A DNA stretch of 64,000 bases from Acetobacter sp. (GTDB lineage Bacteria; Pseudomonadota; Alphaproteobacteria; Acetobacterales; Acetobacteraceae), in the NCBI RefSeq assembly GCF_022483985.1, contig NZ_JAKVME010000003.1, positions 209,001-273,000 on the forward strand. The letters are read 5' to 3'. The notes under the pieces are model-generated. The model had not been told where the DNA came from. It saw nothing but the letters and a program-made list of their open reading frames with translations, and searched no databases. Of this stretch, positions 45,838-55,397 are shown in pieces. The translations under genes were made by a program, and so were the position numbers. The number at the start of each line of letters is the position of its first letter. Position 1 is the stretch's first letter.

Positions 45838-48273
45838 ATGGGTGATCTTCAGCCCACTTACCGAAAATCCGGCCTGCTCAGCGGCTGGCGCGTTCTGGTC
45901 GCATTGCTCTGTCTGCTCATTGGAGCCGGTCTTGCCGCAGGAGGATTCAACCTCGTCATGCTGGGCGGCTCGCTGTACTATCTGTTCGCGGGTCTCGGTT
46001 ATATCGTTCTCGCCATTCTGCTGGTCCTGAAACAGAGGGTTGCCCTGCCTTTTTCGGTTGGCGTGTTTGCCGCGACCATCCTCTGGGCGCTGTTCGATAC
46101 ACCGGAATTCGGATACTGGGCGCTCCTGCCGCGCCTTGTCGTTCCGGCTGTTCTGTTCGTCCTCAGTCTCTGGGCTGCCGCCACGCTTCAGTCTGTCGCA
46201 CCGAAGACCCGCAGGTGGAGCGTGCTGGGCGGACTGGCGCTCACATGCTGCCTGCTGATCACTCTGCTGGAGGCCTTCACGCCTCACGGCGCGATCCACA
46301 ACGATACGGGCTTCAGCAAACAGCCGCCTCTCGCCGTCGCGAAAGAGGATGTGCCAGAGGACTGGCAGTATTTCGCCCGCAACGAGCATGGCACACGGTA
46401 TGTGCCCTACAGCCAGATCACACCGGAGAATGTCGGTCGTCTTCAGGTCGCGTGGGTCTATCACACGGGCCGCCGCATGGCTGGCGCTGGTGCCGGCGTC
46501 GATGAAAATACGCCGCAGCAGATCGGCAATGTGCTCTATTCCTGCACGCCGGAAGATCTGGTCACCGCCATTGATGGCGATACCGGCAAGGCGCTCTGGA
46601 AGTTCGATCCGCAGGCGCATTCGGCCGAGCATGTTTCCTGCCGTGGCGTTGGGTACTATGACATCGACAAGGACCAGACATTGTCCGTCGAGGACAGGGC
46701 TGCTGATCCGGATGCACCCTGCCGCCAGACCATCATCGTCAACACAATCGACGCCCGTCTGATCGGACTGGATGCTCACACCGGCGCGCTGTGCCCTAAG
46801 TTTGGTGAAAACGGCATTGTCGATCTGAAGCCGCGCATGGGGCCGGTGGAAAACGGCAAGCGCTACCATCCCACGGGTATCCCCGTGATGATGGGGCATA
46901 CGGCGGTCATCGGCGGCTGGGTGCGTGACATCGTGCACGGCGAACCTTCCGGCGTGGTCCGTGCTTATGATGTCCGCACCGGCGCGCTCGCATGGGCCTG
47001 GGATGTCGGTGATCCGGACAACGCCAACGCAGCGGATCAGGGCAAGACCTACACGCTGGAAACACCCAACGTGTGGACCATTCCGACCTACGACCACGCG
47101 CTGAATCTGGTCTATCTGCCGACTGGTAACGGTCCGCCGGACTACTGGGGTGGCGACCGTGACGCGGTGAAAGAGAAGTTCGGCGCAGCCATCGTCGCCG
47201 TCGACGCCTCGACAGGTCAGACGAAATGGGTTTTCCAGACCGTGCATCACGATGTCTGGGACTATGACCTTCCTTCGCAGCCGGTTCTGTTCGATATGAC
47301 GAACAAGCAGGGCGAGAGTGTTCCGGCCCTGATCCAGACGACCAAGACGGGCAACATCTTTGTCGTGGACCGTCGTACGGGCCAGCCGGTGACGGAGGTG
47401 ATCGAAAAGCAGGTGGCCACGCAACCGGCGGCGGAAAGCGAGCATCTCTCACCGACGCAGCCTTTCTCCGTGGGGATGCCTGACATCGGCGCAAAGCCGC
47501 TGACGGAACGCTCCATGTGGGGCGTCAGCACGTTCGACCAGCTTTACTGTCGCATCATGTTCCGCAATTCGATCTATGAAGGCGCTTTCACGCCTCCCGG
47601 CGAGAAACCCTACATTGAATATCCGAGCCTGCTTGGCGGCATGAACTGGGGCGGCATTTCCATCGACGAAGCCCGTGGTCTGATGTTCGTCAATGACATG
47701 CGTATGCCGTTGCGCATGATGCTGGTGAACAAAAAGAACGCCTCGCACTACAGGATTTCGATGGACGAGGTTCCGGGCTTCATGGGCACGCTGCGTCCGC
47801 AGGTGGCGGGCCCCTATCAGGGTGTCCGTATCGACATCCTGCAATCACCACTGGCTGTCCCCTGCAACACACCCCCTTTCGGCACGATGAACGCCATTGA
47901 TCTGCGTAGTAGGAAACTGCTGTGGCAGGTGCCGCTTGGCACGGTGAAGGACACCGGCCCGATGGGGCTGAAGACGCATATGGACGTGCCGCTGGGTCTG
48001 CCGACGCTTGGCGGTCCGACTTCGACGGCATCTGGTCTCGTGTTCTTTGCTGGCACACAGGATTACTACCTGCGAGCCCTGAACTCGCTGACGGGTGAGG
48101 AAGTGTGGAAGGCCCGTCTGCCTGCGGGCGCTCCAGCGGCTCCGCTGGTGTTTCGTTCTCCGAAAACCGGCAAGGAATATGTCGTGATTTCCGCAGGTGG
48201 GATGAGTCACTCACCTGACGTCAGCGATGAGATCATCGCCTACACGCTGCCGGATGAGGTGGCGGCTCACTGA
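45838..48273 (+). CDS. gcd: Membrane-bound PQQ-dependent glucose dehydrogenase
   Basis: Quinoprotein that oxidises glucose to gluconolactone in the periplasm and feeds electrons to ubiquinone, a hallmark of acetic acid bacteria. About 150 N-terminal residues form five membrane helices (VLVALLCLLIGAGLAAGGFN and following). The rest is the eight-bladed propeller with W-motifs such as ALWKFDP and TKWVFQTVHHDVWDYDLPSQ; the second Asp region there matches the catalytic aspartate of E. coli Gcd. The start is the ATG at 45838 with CTGGAG upstream, giving 811 aa, the family norm; the open frame extends upstream into the DUF4105 gene. PQQ synthesis genes are not in the window. Confidence 0.95.
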   Translation: MGDLQPTYRKSGLLSGWRVLVALLCLLIGAGLAAGGFNLVMLGGSLYYLFAGLGYIVLAILLVLKQRVALPFSVGVFAATILWALFDTPEFGYWALLPRLVVPAVLFVLSLWAAATLQSVAPKTRRWSVLGGLALTCCLLITLLEAFTPHGAIHNDTGFSKQPPLAVAKEDVPEDWQYFARNEHGTRYVPYSQITPENVGRLQVAWVYHTGRRMAGAGAGVDENTPQQIGNVLYSCTPEDLVTAIDGDTGKALWKFDPQAHSAEHVSCRGVGYYDIDKDQTLSVEDRAADPDAPCRQTIIVNTIDARLIGLDAHTGALCPKFGENGIVDLKPRMGPVENGKRYHPTGIPVMMGHTAVIGGWVRDIVHGEPSGVVRAYDVRTGALAWAWDVGDPDNANAADQGKTYTLETPNVWTIPTYDHALNLVYLPTGNGPPDYWGGDRDAVKEKFGAAIVAVDASTGQTKWVFQTVHHDVWDYDLPSQPVLFDMTNKQGESVPALIQTTKTGNIFVVDRRTGQPVTEVIEKQVATQPAAESEHLSPTQPFSVGMPDIGAKPLTERSMWGVSTFDQLYCRIMFRNSIYEGAFTPPGEKPYIEYPSLLGGMNWGGISIDEARGLMFVNDMRMPLRMMLVNKKNASHYRISMDEVPGFMGTLRPQVAGPYQGVRIDILQSPLAVPCNTPPFGTMNAIDLRSRKLLWQVPLGTVKDTGPMGLKTHMDVPLGLPTLGGPTSTASGLVFFAGTQDYYLRALNSLTGEEVWKARLPAGAPAAPLVFRSPKTGKEYVVISAGGMSHSPDVSDEIIAYTLPDEVAAH

Positions 48274-48283
48274 CAGGTCAGGG

Positions 48284-48307
48284 TTTCCGGGAAGAGTTTC
48301 CCGGAAA
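48284..48307 (+). terminator. Hairpin after gcd
   Basis: TTTCCGGGA pairs perfectly with TCCCGGAAA across AGAGTT, 11 bases after the gcd stop. The following T-run is poor. A second hairpin, ACATCGCC/GGCGATGT at 48318-48345, follows. The rest of the 433-base gap to 48706 holds no gene; GTCATACCGGGGAAAGCAGA near 48565 resembles a REP-like element. Confidence 0.55.
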
Positions 48308-48706
48308 TCTTGCGAACACATCGCCTTTTTGAAGAATGGCGATGTGCTCTCAAGAGGCCTGTATAGTGTCCGGTCGAGAGGTTCCGGACTTAATCGCCTG
48401 CGTCGCGACGATACGCACGCAAGTCCATATCGACATCCCGACCCCGCCTTCCCGAAAGCCGGAACTGGATCGCTCGGAAGAGTGGTTGCGAAATCGATTT
48501 CCGCCACACTTTCTTCAGGGACTCTTTCGGTTGAGGTGGTTATGGCGAGTGAAGCGCTACCACGTCATACCGGGGAAAGCAGACGTAATCCCCTCTCCTT
48601 AAATCCCGCTTCCAGCTCATATTGCTGACAGTCTTGTGTCCGCCATGATGACGGGATTTCCGTCCCTGACATCTGTGCAGGATTGTCTGAAACGGCATAA
48701 GAACAA

Positions 48707-49054
48707 TCAGCCTTTGAAAAATTCTGCATATCTTTCAGGCTTGAAACCGATGAGCAGCGTCGCTGCCTCCAGAACAGGACGGCGGATCATGGAGGGATTG
48801 TCTGTCATGAGCTGGATCGCTTTTTCCTCGGTCAGATCAGTCTTGTCCGCCTCGGGGAGCTTCCGGAATGTCGTGCCGGAGCGGTTGATCAGTTCGGCCC
48901 AACCCACTTCCCTGACCCAGCCGAGCAGTCGGGCGCGGTCCACGCCTTCCTTCTTGTAATCATGAAATATGTAGGCAATGCCATGGGCGTCGAGCCAGAC
49001 CATGGCCTTTTTCATTGTGTCACATGATTTGATTCCGTAAATCGCAACGCTCAT
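48707..49054 (-). CDS. ArsC/Spx/MgsR-family protein (YffB type)
   Basis: 115-aa thioredoxin-fold protein of the arsenate-reductase superfamily. The N-terminus MSVAIYGIKSCDTMKKAMVW is characteristic of the YffB branch, with a single active-site cysteine followed by Asp-Thr. GWAELINRSGTTFRKL carries the second conserved block. Members with this motif are often glutathione-dependent thiol reductases of unknown substrate, not true arsenate reductases. Start at ATG 49054. Standing alone, so context adds nothing. Confidence 0.85.
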   Translation of the reverse strand: MSVAIYGIKSCDTMKKAMVWLDAHGIAYIFHDYKKEGVDRARLLGWVREVGWAELINRSGTTFRKLPEADKTDLTEEKAIQLMTDNPSMIRRPVLEAATLLIGFKPERYAEFFKG

Positions 49055-49139
49055 CGTTCTGTATCCTTGAAATTTCAATATGAAATTTAAGGTCTAAAAA
49101 GAATTTGTAAATTGTCTGCGGAATCAAGGGCGTTCTGCG

Positions 49140-49952
49140 TCAGGAGGCATGAAGCTTCTGTCGCAGTTCCCGGACTTCTGTCGTAAGATGGGAGATCAGG
49201 AAGTCTTTCGTGCTGTTCCGCACAAATCGCTCATAGGCAGGAGCGGCAGTCGTATAACCATTCCACTCTCCTCCACATAAAGGGTCCGTGAGGAGAGCCT
49301 TGAAGCCTGTGGCAACGGCTTCATCATATGGTGGGGGGGCGTAACCGAAAAGCGCGTAGTCCCGCCGATAAAATCTCATGAGAAGAGATTTCATCTTTTC
49401 CTCGACGTCAGCGGAAAGATTATCCGTGTCTGATGCAGGCATGGCGGGCAGGGTATCGACTGCCTTGAAAAAATCATCACTCATGCCGCAGAGCATTCCC
49501 ACGGCTCTCAGGTCTTCGGGCAGGGATTCTGTGCGTACGACAAAATCGGCGTATCTCTTGTTGCCGATATGTGTGAAGCGGCATTGAGGGATGAAGTGAA
49601 TGTAGCGCGGATCATACGAAATCCGCACTTCATCGAGTTCTTCCAGAACCTGTAGCATGTTTCTTTTTCTGTGCTGTTTCATATGCTCCTTCAGGGAACT
49701 GACAAATCGTGACCAGGGATCACGAACAACAGCGATGACCGTATAGGAGCGGATCTGGCGCCATTCTTCTGTCTGGCGCAGGATATGGAGTGGTATATGG
49801 GCCTGATCCACCCATTCTCCTGCTGGACGGAGCCAGGCCCAGTCCCACCATGGACCTGTAGAGGCGATGGCTGAAAATGCTTTCCGCAGGGCTTTCCCGC
49901 CACATTTCGGCGTGTGGAGAATCAGGGTTCTGTCATTTTCGAGCAGGATCAT
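49140..49952 (-). CDS. Sulfotransferase-family protein
   Basis: 270-aa protein with the PAPS-binding loops of sulfotransferases: TLILHTPKCGGKALRKAF near the N-terminus (5'-phosphosulfate loop) and VIAVVRDPWSRFVSSLKEHM near residue 90 (3'-phosphate loop). It probably sulfates a surface carbohydrate or other cell product. The ATG at 49952 has a strong AGGAGG; the frame's upstream extension is not needed. It lies directly after a GT25 glycosyltransferase on the same strand, hinting that both modify the same glycan. Confidence 0.78.
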   Translation of the reverse strand: MILLENDRTLILHTPKCGGKALRKAFSAIASTGPWWDWAWLRPAGEWVDQAHIPLHILRQTEEWRQIRSYTVIAVVRDPWSRFVSSLKEHMKQHRKRNMLQVLEELDEVRISYDPRYIHFIPQCRFTHIGNKRYADFVVRTESLPEDLRAVGMLCGMSDDFFKAVDTLPAMPASDTDNLSADVEEKMKSLLMRFYRRDYALFGYAPPPYDEAVATGFKALLTDPLCGGEWNGYTTAAPAYERFVRNSTKDFLISHLTTEVRELRQKLHAS

Positions 49953-49996
49953 CGTACACTCCTCCTGATCTATCGATACGTTATGGTTTCTGCTTG

Positions 49997-50722
49997 TCAC
50001 GAGTGGATGATTGTCGATTTTGTATTCTCGTTTCTGGAGATACAGAGAGAGGGAAAACAGCAGAAAGCGTCTATTGTCTCGTAGTGATGACACATGACGT
50101 GGTCGAGCGACGTATTGTGCAGCGTTTCATTGGTTCTGCGATACCAGTATTCGGCATTCTGGAGTGGCAGACAGAGATCAAGGAGGCGGCGTGCTCCTCT
50201 GGGGGAGAGGGCGTATCCACAAATCCCCAGAGCCTTGAACAGTTTGAAGGGCGAAGCATTGATGGGCTGGCTGCGGTAACGCTCCACGCCGAGACGCATC
50301 AGCGTCTGGTTGAAGTTTGCGACGCAATAGGTAACGCCGGACAGAAGCTCGAAGACGAGATTCACATCGTAATTATAGCCCCAGAGAACGATGTCCCATT
50401 CATTTCCAAGGGATTCTATAATCCTGCCGGATTCTGCCGGAAAATTGCCGCTCAGGATGGCGTCATCCTCAAAAATCGAGACTGCCTGATCATTTTCCAC
50501 GACAGCATTCCACAGCAGGATGTGGGAAAGCGCCGAGCCGATGGCGCCCCGGCTGTAGCAGAGGTCGGGCGCGATCAGGCCTGCCGACTGAAGTTCCTGC
50601 ATGTCGAGTGTCTGCCCGTCGATCGCGCTGAAACGCCCGATCTCCGCAATGGAGCCGTTCATCTGACAGAAGCTGTCATAACGCTCCACGTCACAGTCGC
50701 GATTGATCACCAGAAGCTTCAT
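49997..50722 (-). CDS. Glycosyltransferase family 25 (LPS-type)
   Basis: 241-aa GT25 enzyme. It starts MKLLVINRDCDVERYDSF, has RGAIGSALSHILLWNAVVEN and the metal-binding acidic motif VSIFEDDAIL, and later DIVLWGYNYDVN. These enzymes add galactose or related sugars to lipooligosaccharide. ATG at 50722 is preferred over a GTG at 50734. It is paired with the sulfotransferase gene 44 bases downstream. Confidence 0.85.
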   Translation of the reverse strand: MKLLVINRDCDVERYDSFCQMNGSIAEIGRFSAIDGQTLDMQELQSAGLIAPDLCYSRGAIGSALSHILLWNAVVENDQAVSIFEDDAILSGNFPAESGRIIESLGNEWDIVLWGYNYDVNLVFELLSGVTYCVANFNQTLMRLGVERYRSQPINASPFKLFKALGICGYALSPRGARRLLDLCLPLQNAEYWYRRTNETLHNTSLDHVMCHHYETIDAFCCFPSLCISRNENTKSTIIHS

Positions 50723-50980
50723 ATGCCGACGCACCCGAAATTTTCTTCAGGGTCGAGCCTATGGAGAGATATTAAAGGCTCTCCTAAAGATAAGGAGAAC
50801 ATTACAATTCGTTTCAAAACATGATGAATTGATGACTTCCTGTTTCGATCCGAGATCGCGCAGGAAAAGTTTTTCTTTCTTGCAAATCAGAACTGAAGGA
50901 AGCGTGCCGCCTTTGCGGGATTTGGAGTGGAGCCCTGATATCAGCGGCCCTTCTGCTTTACTCTTCCTGCCGGGGAGATT

Positions 50981-51120
50981 GACGGGACGCTGCCTCGAAC
51001 CCCCCTCAAAGACGGCGCTTTTGGCAACCGTTTGTTATCAATAAATCGGGGTGAAGGGGCCTGTGGTCCCTGCCGGATGCGGGCAGCGCCGCACCGACCC
51101 CAGCAAAGGTCAGTCAGTGA
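50981..51120. repeat. Dispersed intergenic repeat, copy 3
   Basis: Within the 498-base gap 50723-51220. The blocks CAACCGTTTGTTATCAATAA, ATCGGGGTGAAGGGGCCTGT, GGTCCCTGCCGGATGCGGGC and AGCAAAGGTCAGTCAGTGAT match copies 1 and 2 in order (copy 1 in reverse orientation). The core TCAAAGACGGCGCTTTTGG is more diverged. No gene is seen in the gap. Confidence 0.75.
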
Positions 51121-51167
51121 TGCTGAGCGTATGAGACTGCGCCACTCTCACATACGGAAAGACCAAT

Positions 51168-51192
51168 AAAAAAGGAGGGCATGAAGCCCTCC
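51168..51192 (-). terminator. Rho-independent terminator after the DUF3597 gene
   Basis: On the minus strand GGAGGGC-TTCAT-GCCCTCC is followed by six T residues, 29 bases after the stop codon. Confidence 0.92.
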
Positions 51193-51220
51193 CTCCCGAC
51201 GTCATTGAAATTCTGAAAAA

Positions 51221-51595
51221 TCAGAAACCGGCTGGCAGCTTGCCACCGTTTTCCGCCAGCTTCTGACGGACTTCCTTGATCAGCCACACGTTCATCGTGG
51301 CGGAATCATTCTGGTCGCCAGAATATTTCAGTTCCGTCGCCAGTTGCTTGCGGGCTTCGAGAGAGCTGTCGAGGCCGAGCAGCTTGAGAAGATCGACGAT
51401 CGACTCTTTCCAGTTCAGCGGCTGGCCGGATTTGGCTGCCAGCGCTGTCAGGACTGCGTCGACATCCACCGGAGCCGCGGAGGCTGCGGCTGGAGCGGCT
51501 GCGGACGCGGCAGAGGTCGGGGCAGAAGCAGCATCAGGCGTTGCGGCTTCAGCGTGGCCAAAAATGGCAGAGACGATTTTACCGAAAATGCTCAT
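51221..51595 (-). CDS. DUF3597 domain protein
   Basis: 124-aa protein beginning MSIFGKIVSAIFGHAEA, then an Ala/Ser/Pro-rich linker to about residue 45, then the conserved domain VDVDAVLTALAAKSGQPLNW with ESIVDLLKLLGLDSSLEARK and KYSGDQNDSATMNVWL. This is the DUF3597 pattern. Function unknown. The ATG at 51595 has GAGGGA upstream. It is downstream of ahcY with a 75-base gap and may be read from the same promoter. Confidence 0.85.
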   Translation of the reverse strand: MSIFGKIVSAIFGHAEAATPDAASAPTSAASAAAPAAASAAPVDVDAVLTALAAKSGQPLNWKESIVDLLKLLGLDSSLEARKQLATELKYSGDQNDSATMNVWLIKEVRQKLAENGGKLPAGF

Positions 51596-51670
51596 GAGAG
51601 AACTCCCTCTCCGGGTTACACGCACCATACGTCACGGCTCCCGCCTGTCGGCGGGAACCACTCAGGCCAA

Positions 51671-52972
51671 TCAGTAACGGTATTCTTCGTGCTTGAAGGG
51701 ACCGTTGACCGGCACACCGATATAATCGGCCTGCACCTGACTTAGTTTCGAAAGATGCGCGCCAACTTTGGCCAAATGAAGGGCGGCGACCTTTTCGTCG
51801 AGCTTTTTCGGCAGCGTGTAGACCTTCGCCTCATACTGACCGGGCTTCGCCGTCCAGAGTTCGATCTGGGCGAGCGTCTGGTTGGTGAAGGAGGCCGACA
51901 TCACGAAGGACGGATGACCCGTGGCGTTGCCGAGGTTCACCAGACGGCCTTCTGACAGCAGGATCAGGCTCTTGCCGTCGGAGAAGATGACCTCGTCCAC
52001 CTGCGGCTTGATGTTGTCCCACTTGAAGTTGCGCAGCGCGCCGACTTCGATCTCGGAGTCAAAGTGGCCGATGTTGCAGACGATGGCGCGGTGCTTCATC
52101 TCGCGCATGTGCTCCAGACGGATCACGCCCTCGTTGCCCGTCGCCGTCACGAAGATGTCGCCACGCGGAGCGGCGTCTTCCATCGTCACAACCTCGTAGC
52201 CTTCCATCGCGGCCTGTAGGGCGCAGATCGGATCGATTTCGGTCACGAGCACGCGGCAGCCGGCGTTGCGTAGGGACGCGGCGGAGCCCTTGCCCACGTC
52301 GCCGTAACCGGCAACCACGGCAACCTTGCCGGCCATCATCACGTCGGTTCCACGACGGATCGCGTCGACGAGGCTCTCGCGGCAGCCATACAGGTTGTCG
52401 AACTTGGACTTGGTCACGCTGTCATTGACGTTGATCGCCGGAACCTTGAGCGTGCCTTCCTTCGCCATCTTCCACAGACGGTGAACGCCGGTGGTCGTCT
52501 CTTCGGACAGGCCGCGCACGTCCTTCAGCAGTTCAGGGAACCTGTCATGCATCATGACGGTCAGATCGCCGCCATCATCAAGGATCATGTTCGGCGTCCA
52601 GCCGTCCGGTCCCGTGATGGTCTGCTCGATGCACCAGTCGAACTCCTCTTCGTTCAGGCCCTTCCAGGCGAAAACGGGGATGTTCGCGGCAGCGATCGCG
52701 GCGGCGGCATGATCCTGCGTCGAGAAGATGTTGCAGGACGACCAGCGGACGGTCGCGCCGAGAGCGGTCAGCGTCTCGATCAGCACGGCGGTCTGGATCG
52801 TCATATGCAGGCAGCCGGCAATGCGGGCGCCCTTGAGCGGCTGGCTCGCGCCATGCTCTTCACGCAGCGCCATCAGGCCGGGCATTTCGTCCTCGGCCAG
52901 AGAGATTTCCTTGCGGCCCCATTCTGCGAGGGAAATGTCCTTGACCTTGTAGTCGGTGAATTCTGCGCTCAT
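51671..52972 (-). CDS. ahcY: Adenosylhomocysteinase
   Basis: NAD-dependent hydrolase that splits S-adenosylhomocysteine into adenosine and homocysteine, relieving inhibition of methyltransferases. [20 protein letters not shown] near the start, [20 protein letters not shown] at mid-protein and the NAD-binding [20 protein letters not shown] are diagnostic; the C-terminal ...HEEYRY is the classic end that reaches the neighbouring active site. Length of 433 aa is usual for the alphaproteobacterial form without the extra insert. I saw no SAH riboswitch in the leader. Confidence 0.97.
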   Translation of the reverse strand: MSAEFTDYKVKDISLAEWGRKEISLAEDEMPGLMALREEHGASQPLKGARIAGCLHMTIQTAVLIETLTALGATVRWSSCNIFSTQDHAAAAIAAANIPVFAWKGLNEEEFDWCIEQTITGPDGWTPNMILDDGGDLTVMMHDRFPELLKDVRGLSEETTTGVHRLWKMAKEGTLKVPAINVNDSVTKSKFDNLYGCRESLVDAIRRGTDVMMAGKVAVVAGYGDVGKGSAASLRNAGCRVLVTEIDPICALQAAMEGYEVVTMEDAAPRGDIFVTATGNEGVIRLEHMREMKHRAIVCNIGHFDSEIEVGALRNFKWDNIKPQVDEVIFSDGKSLILLSEGRLVNLGNATGHPSFVMSASFTNQTLAQIELWTAKPGQYEAKVYTLPKKLDEKVAALHLAKVGAHLSKLSQVQADYIGVPVNGPFKHEEYRY

Positions 52973-53046
52973 GTGACGTCCTGTTCAAAGGGAAAGCTGG
53001 CTCCCTATACAGGTTGAATGGCTGTCTTGCCACCCGGAGCGCACGC

Positions 53047-53325
53047 ATGGACCGTATTGCGGGCCGATTGGCTGTTGCGCAATGCGGCAGGATTACGGAC
53101 ATTCACCTCATGTGGAATGAACCCTACCTTGAAACATGCTGCCGGTCGGCGCTGCATCGCCTCAGTCTCTCCGGCAGGCATGGGCGGCCTCACGGGCTGA
53201 AAGATGAGCCCTGCCTTGAACGGCTGACGCGCAAGGGACTGGCCTGTGTTGCGGAGGACGGGTGTTTTCACATCACGCAGGAGGGTGAGGCGCGTCACCG
53301 CTCCGAGATTCTGAAACAGGCATGA
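53047..53325 (+). CDS. Small protein of unknown function, coupled to S24 regulator
   Basis: 92-aa protein (MDRIAGRLAVAQCGRITDIH start). The C-terminal half CLERLTRKGLACVAEDGCFH with ITQEGEARHRSEIL resembles a winged-helix 'reads-as' end (recognition helix plus wing), but no family is clear. Its stop overlaps the start of the next gene (ATGA), which is the main evidence that it is real. Divergent from ahcY. Confidence 0.6.
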   Translation: MDRIAGRLAVAQCGRITDIHLMWNEPYLETCCRSALHRLSLSGRHGRPHGLKDEPCLERLTRKGLACVAEDGCFHITQEGEARHRSEILKQA

Positions 53326-53975
53326 GCGACGGACGGTCAGAGCGTGTATGGGACGCCATTGACCGGCTCGCGATGGAGAAGGGCCTTACGCCTTCCGGGC
53401 TGGCGCGTGCCGCCGGACTGGACTCCACGGCGCTCAATCCATCGAAGCGCCGTACGGCTGACGGGCGGGTGCGCCTGCCCCGGATGGAGACCATGCTGGA
53501 TCTGCTGCGGGCCGCCAACGTATCGTGGCGTGAGTTCGCAGGCTCTCTGGATGGCGAGGGGCATCCGGGGCAGGGGGAGCCGGAGCGCGGGCTGTCTGTC
53601 GGGCGGATACGGGTTGCCGCCTTTTCCCGGCTTGGGTCGGCTGAACTGTTCGATCGCGCCCATCTCCCCGTTCCGCATCTCTGGGCGGAAACAGACTCTC
53701 CATTTGCTGACGCCGGGTCGCATGACTACGCCATCCGGCTGGACAGCGCAGACTATGAGCCGTCTTTCCGGCAGGGCAGTCTGCTGCTGGTCACGCCAGC
53801 GAGCCTGATTCACAAGGGGGATCGGGTGTTGTGCCGTGCACAGGCGCCACTCATAGCCATTGCGGAGCAGAACGGAGAAGCCGGGTGGACGGTAACGACC
53901 TTCGGCGGGGAGTGTCTCACCATCCCGGTGGATTCAGTGTCTCCGGTTCACAGAGTGACCGCCGCCACCTTGTGA
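53322..53975 (+). CDS. HTH regulator with S24/LexA-like C-terminal domain
   Basis: 217-aa regulator. The N-terminal helix-turn-helix (VWDAIDRLAMEKGLTPSGLA, then RAAGLDSTALNPSKR) is followed by an S24 domain: DYAIRLDSADYEPSFRQGSL with LLVTPASLIHKGDRVLCRA. A serine is present in the position of the S24 nucleophile, but the expected catalytic lysine region reads LIAIAEQ, so self-cleavage may be lost. It resembles phage CI-type and Acetobacteraceae house regulators. No phage genes are nearby. Coupled to the small gene before it. Confidence 0.8.
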   Translation: MSDGRSERVWDAIDRLAMEKGLTPSGLARAAGLDSTALNPSKRRTADGRVRLPRMETMLDLLRAANVSWREFAGSLDGEGHPGQGEPERGLSVGRIRVAAFSRLGSAELFDRAHLPVPHLWAETDSPFADAGSHDYAIRLDSADYEPSFRQGSLLLVTPASLIHKGDRVLCRAQAPLIAIAEQNGEAGWTVTTFGGECLTIPVDSVSPVHRVTAATL

Positions 53976-54094
53976 AAAGCGTTATGGTTCTGTCTTTGTC
54001 AGGGGCGGTTTCAGGGGGCTGCTTCTGAAGCCTTGATGAGTGCTGGCTTTTTGCAAAAGCCAGTCTCTCAAAATTTCATTCCCGTTGGTTACCG

Positions 54095-55357
54095 TCACTC
54101 TTCATTGATCAGCGACACACCAAGACCGCCAAGCGCATCCCAGTAGCCGGGATAGGTCTTCCCAACGCAGGCGGGGTCCAGAATGGTGATGCCGTCGATC
54201 TTCAGTCCTGCGAGCGCGAACGCCATGGCGATCCGGTGGTCGGAATAGGTTTCGATCCGCGCTGGAAGTAACTGACCCGGCAGGGAGGGGTCACTGTTTA
54301 CAACCAGATCGTCGCCCTCTTCCCGGGCCAGCCCTGAACGGATGCGGTTCAGTTCTGTGGAAAGCGCGGCGATGCGGTCACATTCCTTGACCCGCAGATT
54401 GCGGATGCCGACGAAGCGTACGGGCGTGGCGTTGAACGCGGCCAGCACGGCGAGGGTCGGGACGGCGTCCTGCATCTGCGAGCCGTCGATTTCAGCGGGC
54501 ATATGCGGGAAAAGCGATATCATGCCGAAAGCTTTCGCATCCGGCTGAGAGAAGGATTCCGGCGCCAGCCCGACATCGATTTTTCCGCCTGTCAGGGCGG
54601 CGGCGGCCCAGAGATAGGTCGCGGCGGAGGCGTCTGGCTCAATCCGGAAATCAGTCGCCCTGTAAGGTGACGGCGTGACATGCCAGCTCATCTCGCCACG
54701 CTGTTCGACCTTGCCGCCGAAGGCTTTCATGGCGGCGACAGTGAGATCGACATAACCCCGCGCGTCGAGACTGCTTCCTTCCAGCACAACGTCCGTGGGA
54801 GCGTCGGCCCGTCCGGCAGCCATCAGGATCGCCGAGATATACTGGCTGGAAAGGCCGGCATCGATCGTGACCTGTCCGCCTGCAAGATGTCCCGTGCCTT
54901 CGACCGTGATCGGAGGGCAGCCGGTCGGAGCGGAAAGGGTGACGCCCAGAGAGGACAGCGCCGTGATCAGCGGCGCGATCGGACGTTTCTGCATGTGGGC
55001 GTTGCCGTCCAGAATGACCGTGCCCTTCACATAGGGCGCTGTGGCCGTCAGGAAACGGACTGCTGTTCCGGCATTGCCGAGGAACAGGGGGGCGGAGGGA
55101 GCCGCGAACGTGCCGTTTCCCTTCACGATAAAGCTGGTGTCCGTCGGCTCATCGACGCTGATTCCCATCAGACGCAGCGCCGTCGCCATGTAGAGTGTGT
55201 CGTCGCTTTTGAGAGCGCCCGTCAGATGGCTCTCCCCATCGGCCAACGCTGCGAGCAGCAGCGCGCGGTTGGTGATGGATTTCGACCCCGGCAACTCGAT
55301 CTGGCCATTCAACGGGCCTGCGGATGGAACGATGCGGAGTGCGGAAACGGCGACCAT
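54095..55357 (-). CDS. aroA: 3-phosphoshikimate 1-carboxyvinyltransferase (EPSP synthase)
   Basis: Sixth step of the shikimate pathway: joins phosphoenolpyruvate to shikimate-3-phosphate. The N-terminal LPGSKSITNRALLLAALADG holds the substrate lysine/serine pair, LFLGNAGTAVRFLTA is the PEP loop, and SDHRIAMAFALAGL is the C-terminal motif. The start is the ATG at 55357 with AGAGG upstream, giving 420 aa. The family is firm. Confidence 0.97.
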   Translation of the reverse strand: MVAVSALRIVPSAGPLNGQIELPGSKSITNRALLLAALADGESHLTGALKSDDTLYMATALRLMGISVDEPTDTSFIVKGNGTFAAPSAPLFLGNAGTAVRFLTATAPYVKGTVILDGNAHMQKRPIAPLITALSSLGVTLSAPTGCPPITVEGTGHLAGGQVTIDAGLSSQYISAILMAAGRADAPTDVVLEGSSLDARGYVDLTVAAMKAFGGKVEQRGEMSWHVTPSPYRATDFRIEPDASAATYLWAAAALTGGKIDVGLAPESFSQPDAKAFGMISLFPHMPAEIDGSQMQDAVPTLAVLAAFNATPVRFVGIRNLRVKECDRIAALSTELNRIRSGLAREEGDDLVVNSDPSLPGQLLPARIETYSDHRIAMAFALAGLKIDGITILDPACVGKTYPGYWDALGGLGVSLINEE

Positions 55358-55397
55358 GAGACCTCTGCCCTGTAGCTGATAGCAGTATCTAACACAC

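Noticed and set aside
45769..47445. 558-codon open frame on the minus strand inside gcd
   Set aside because: It lies wholly opposite a well-conserved quinoprotein gene, has no family motif, and its composition is that of a shadow frame in GC-rich DNA.
48227..48628. 133-codon frame in the gap after gcd
   Set aside because: Overlaps gcd's end and two hairpins; the residues HTGESRRNP are a translated REP-like element, not a protein.
52973..53046. Possible SAH or SAM riboswitch before ahcY
   Set aside because: The 74-base gap is too short and lacks the conserved SAH aptamer blocks.
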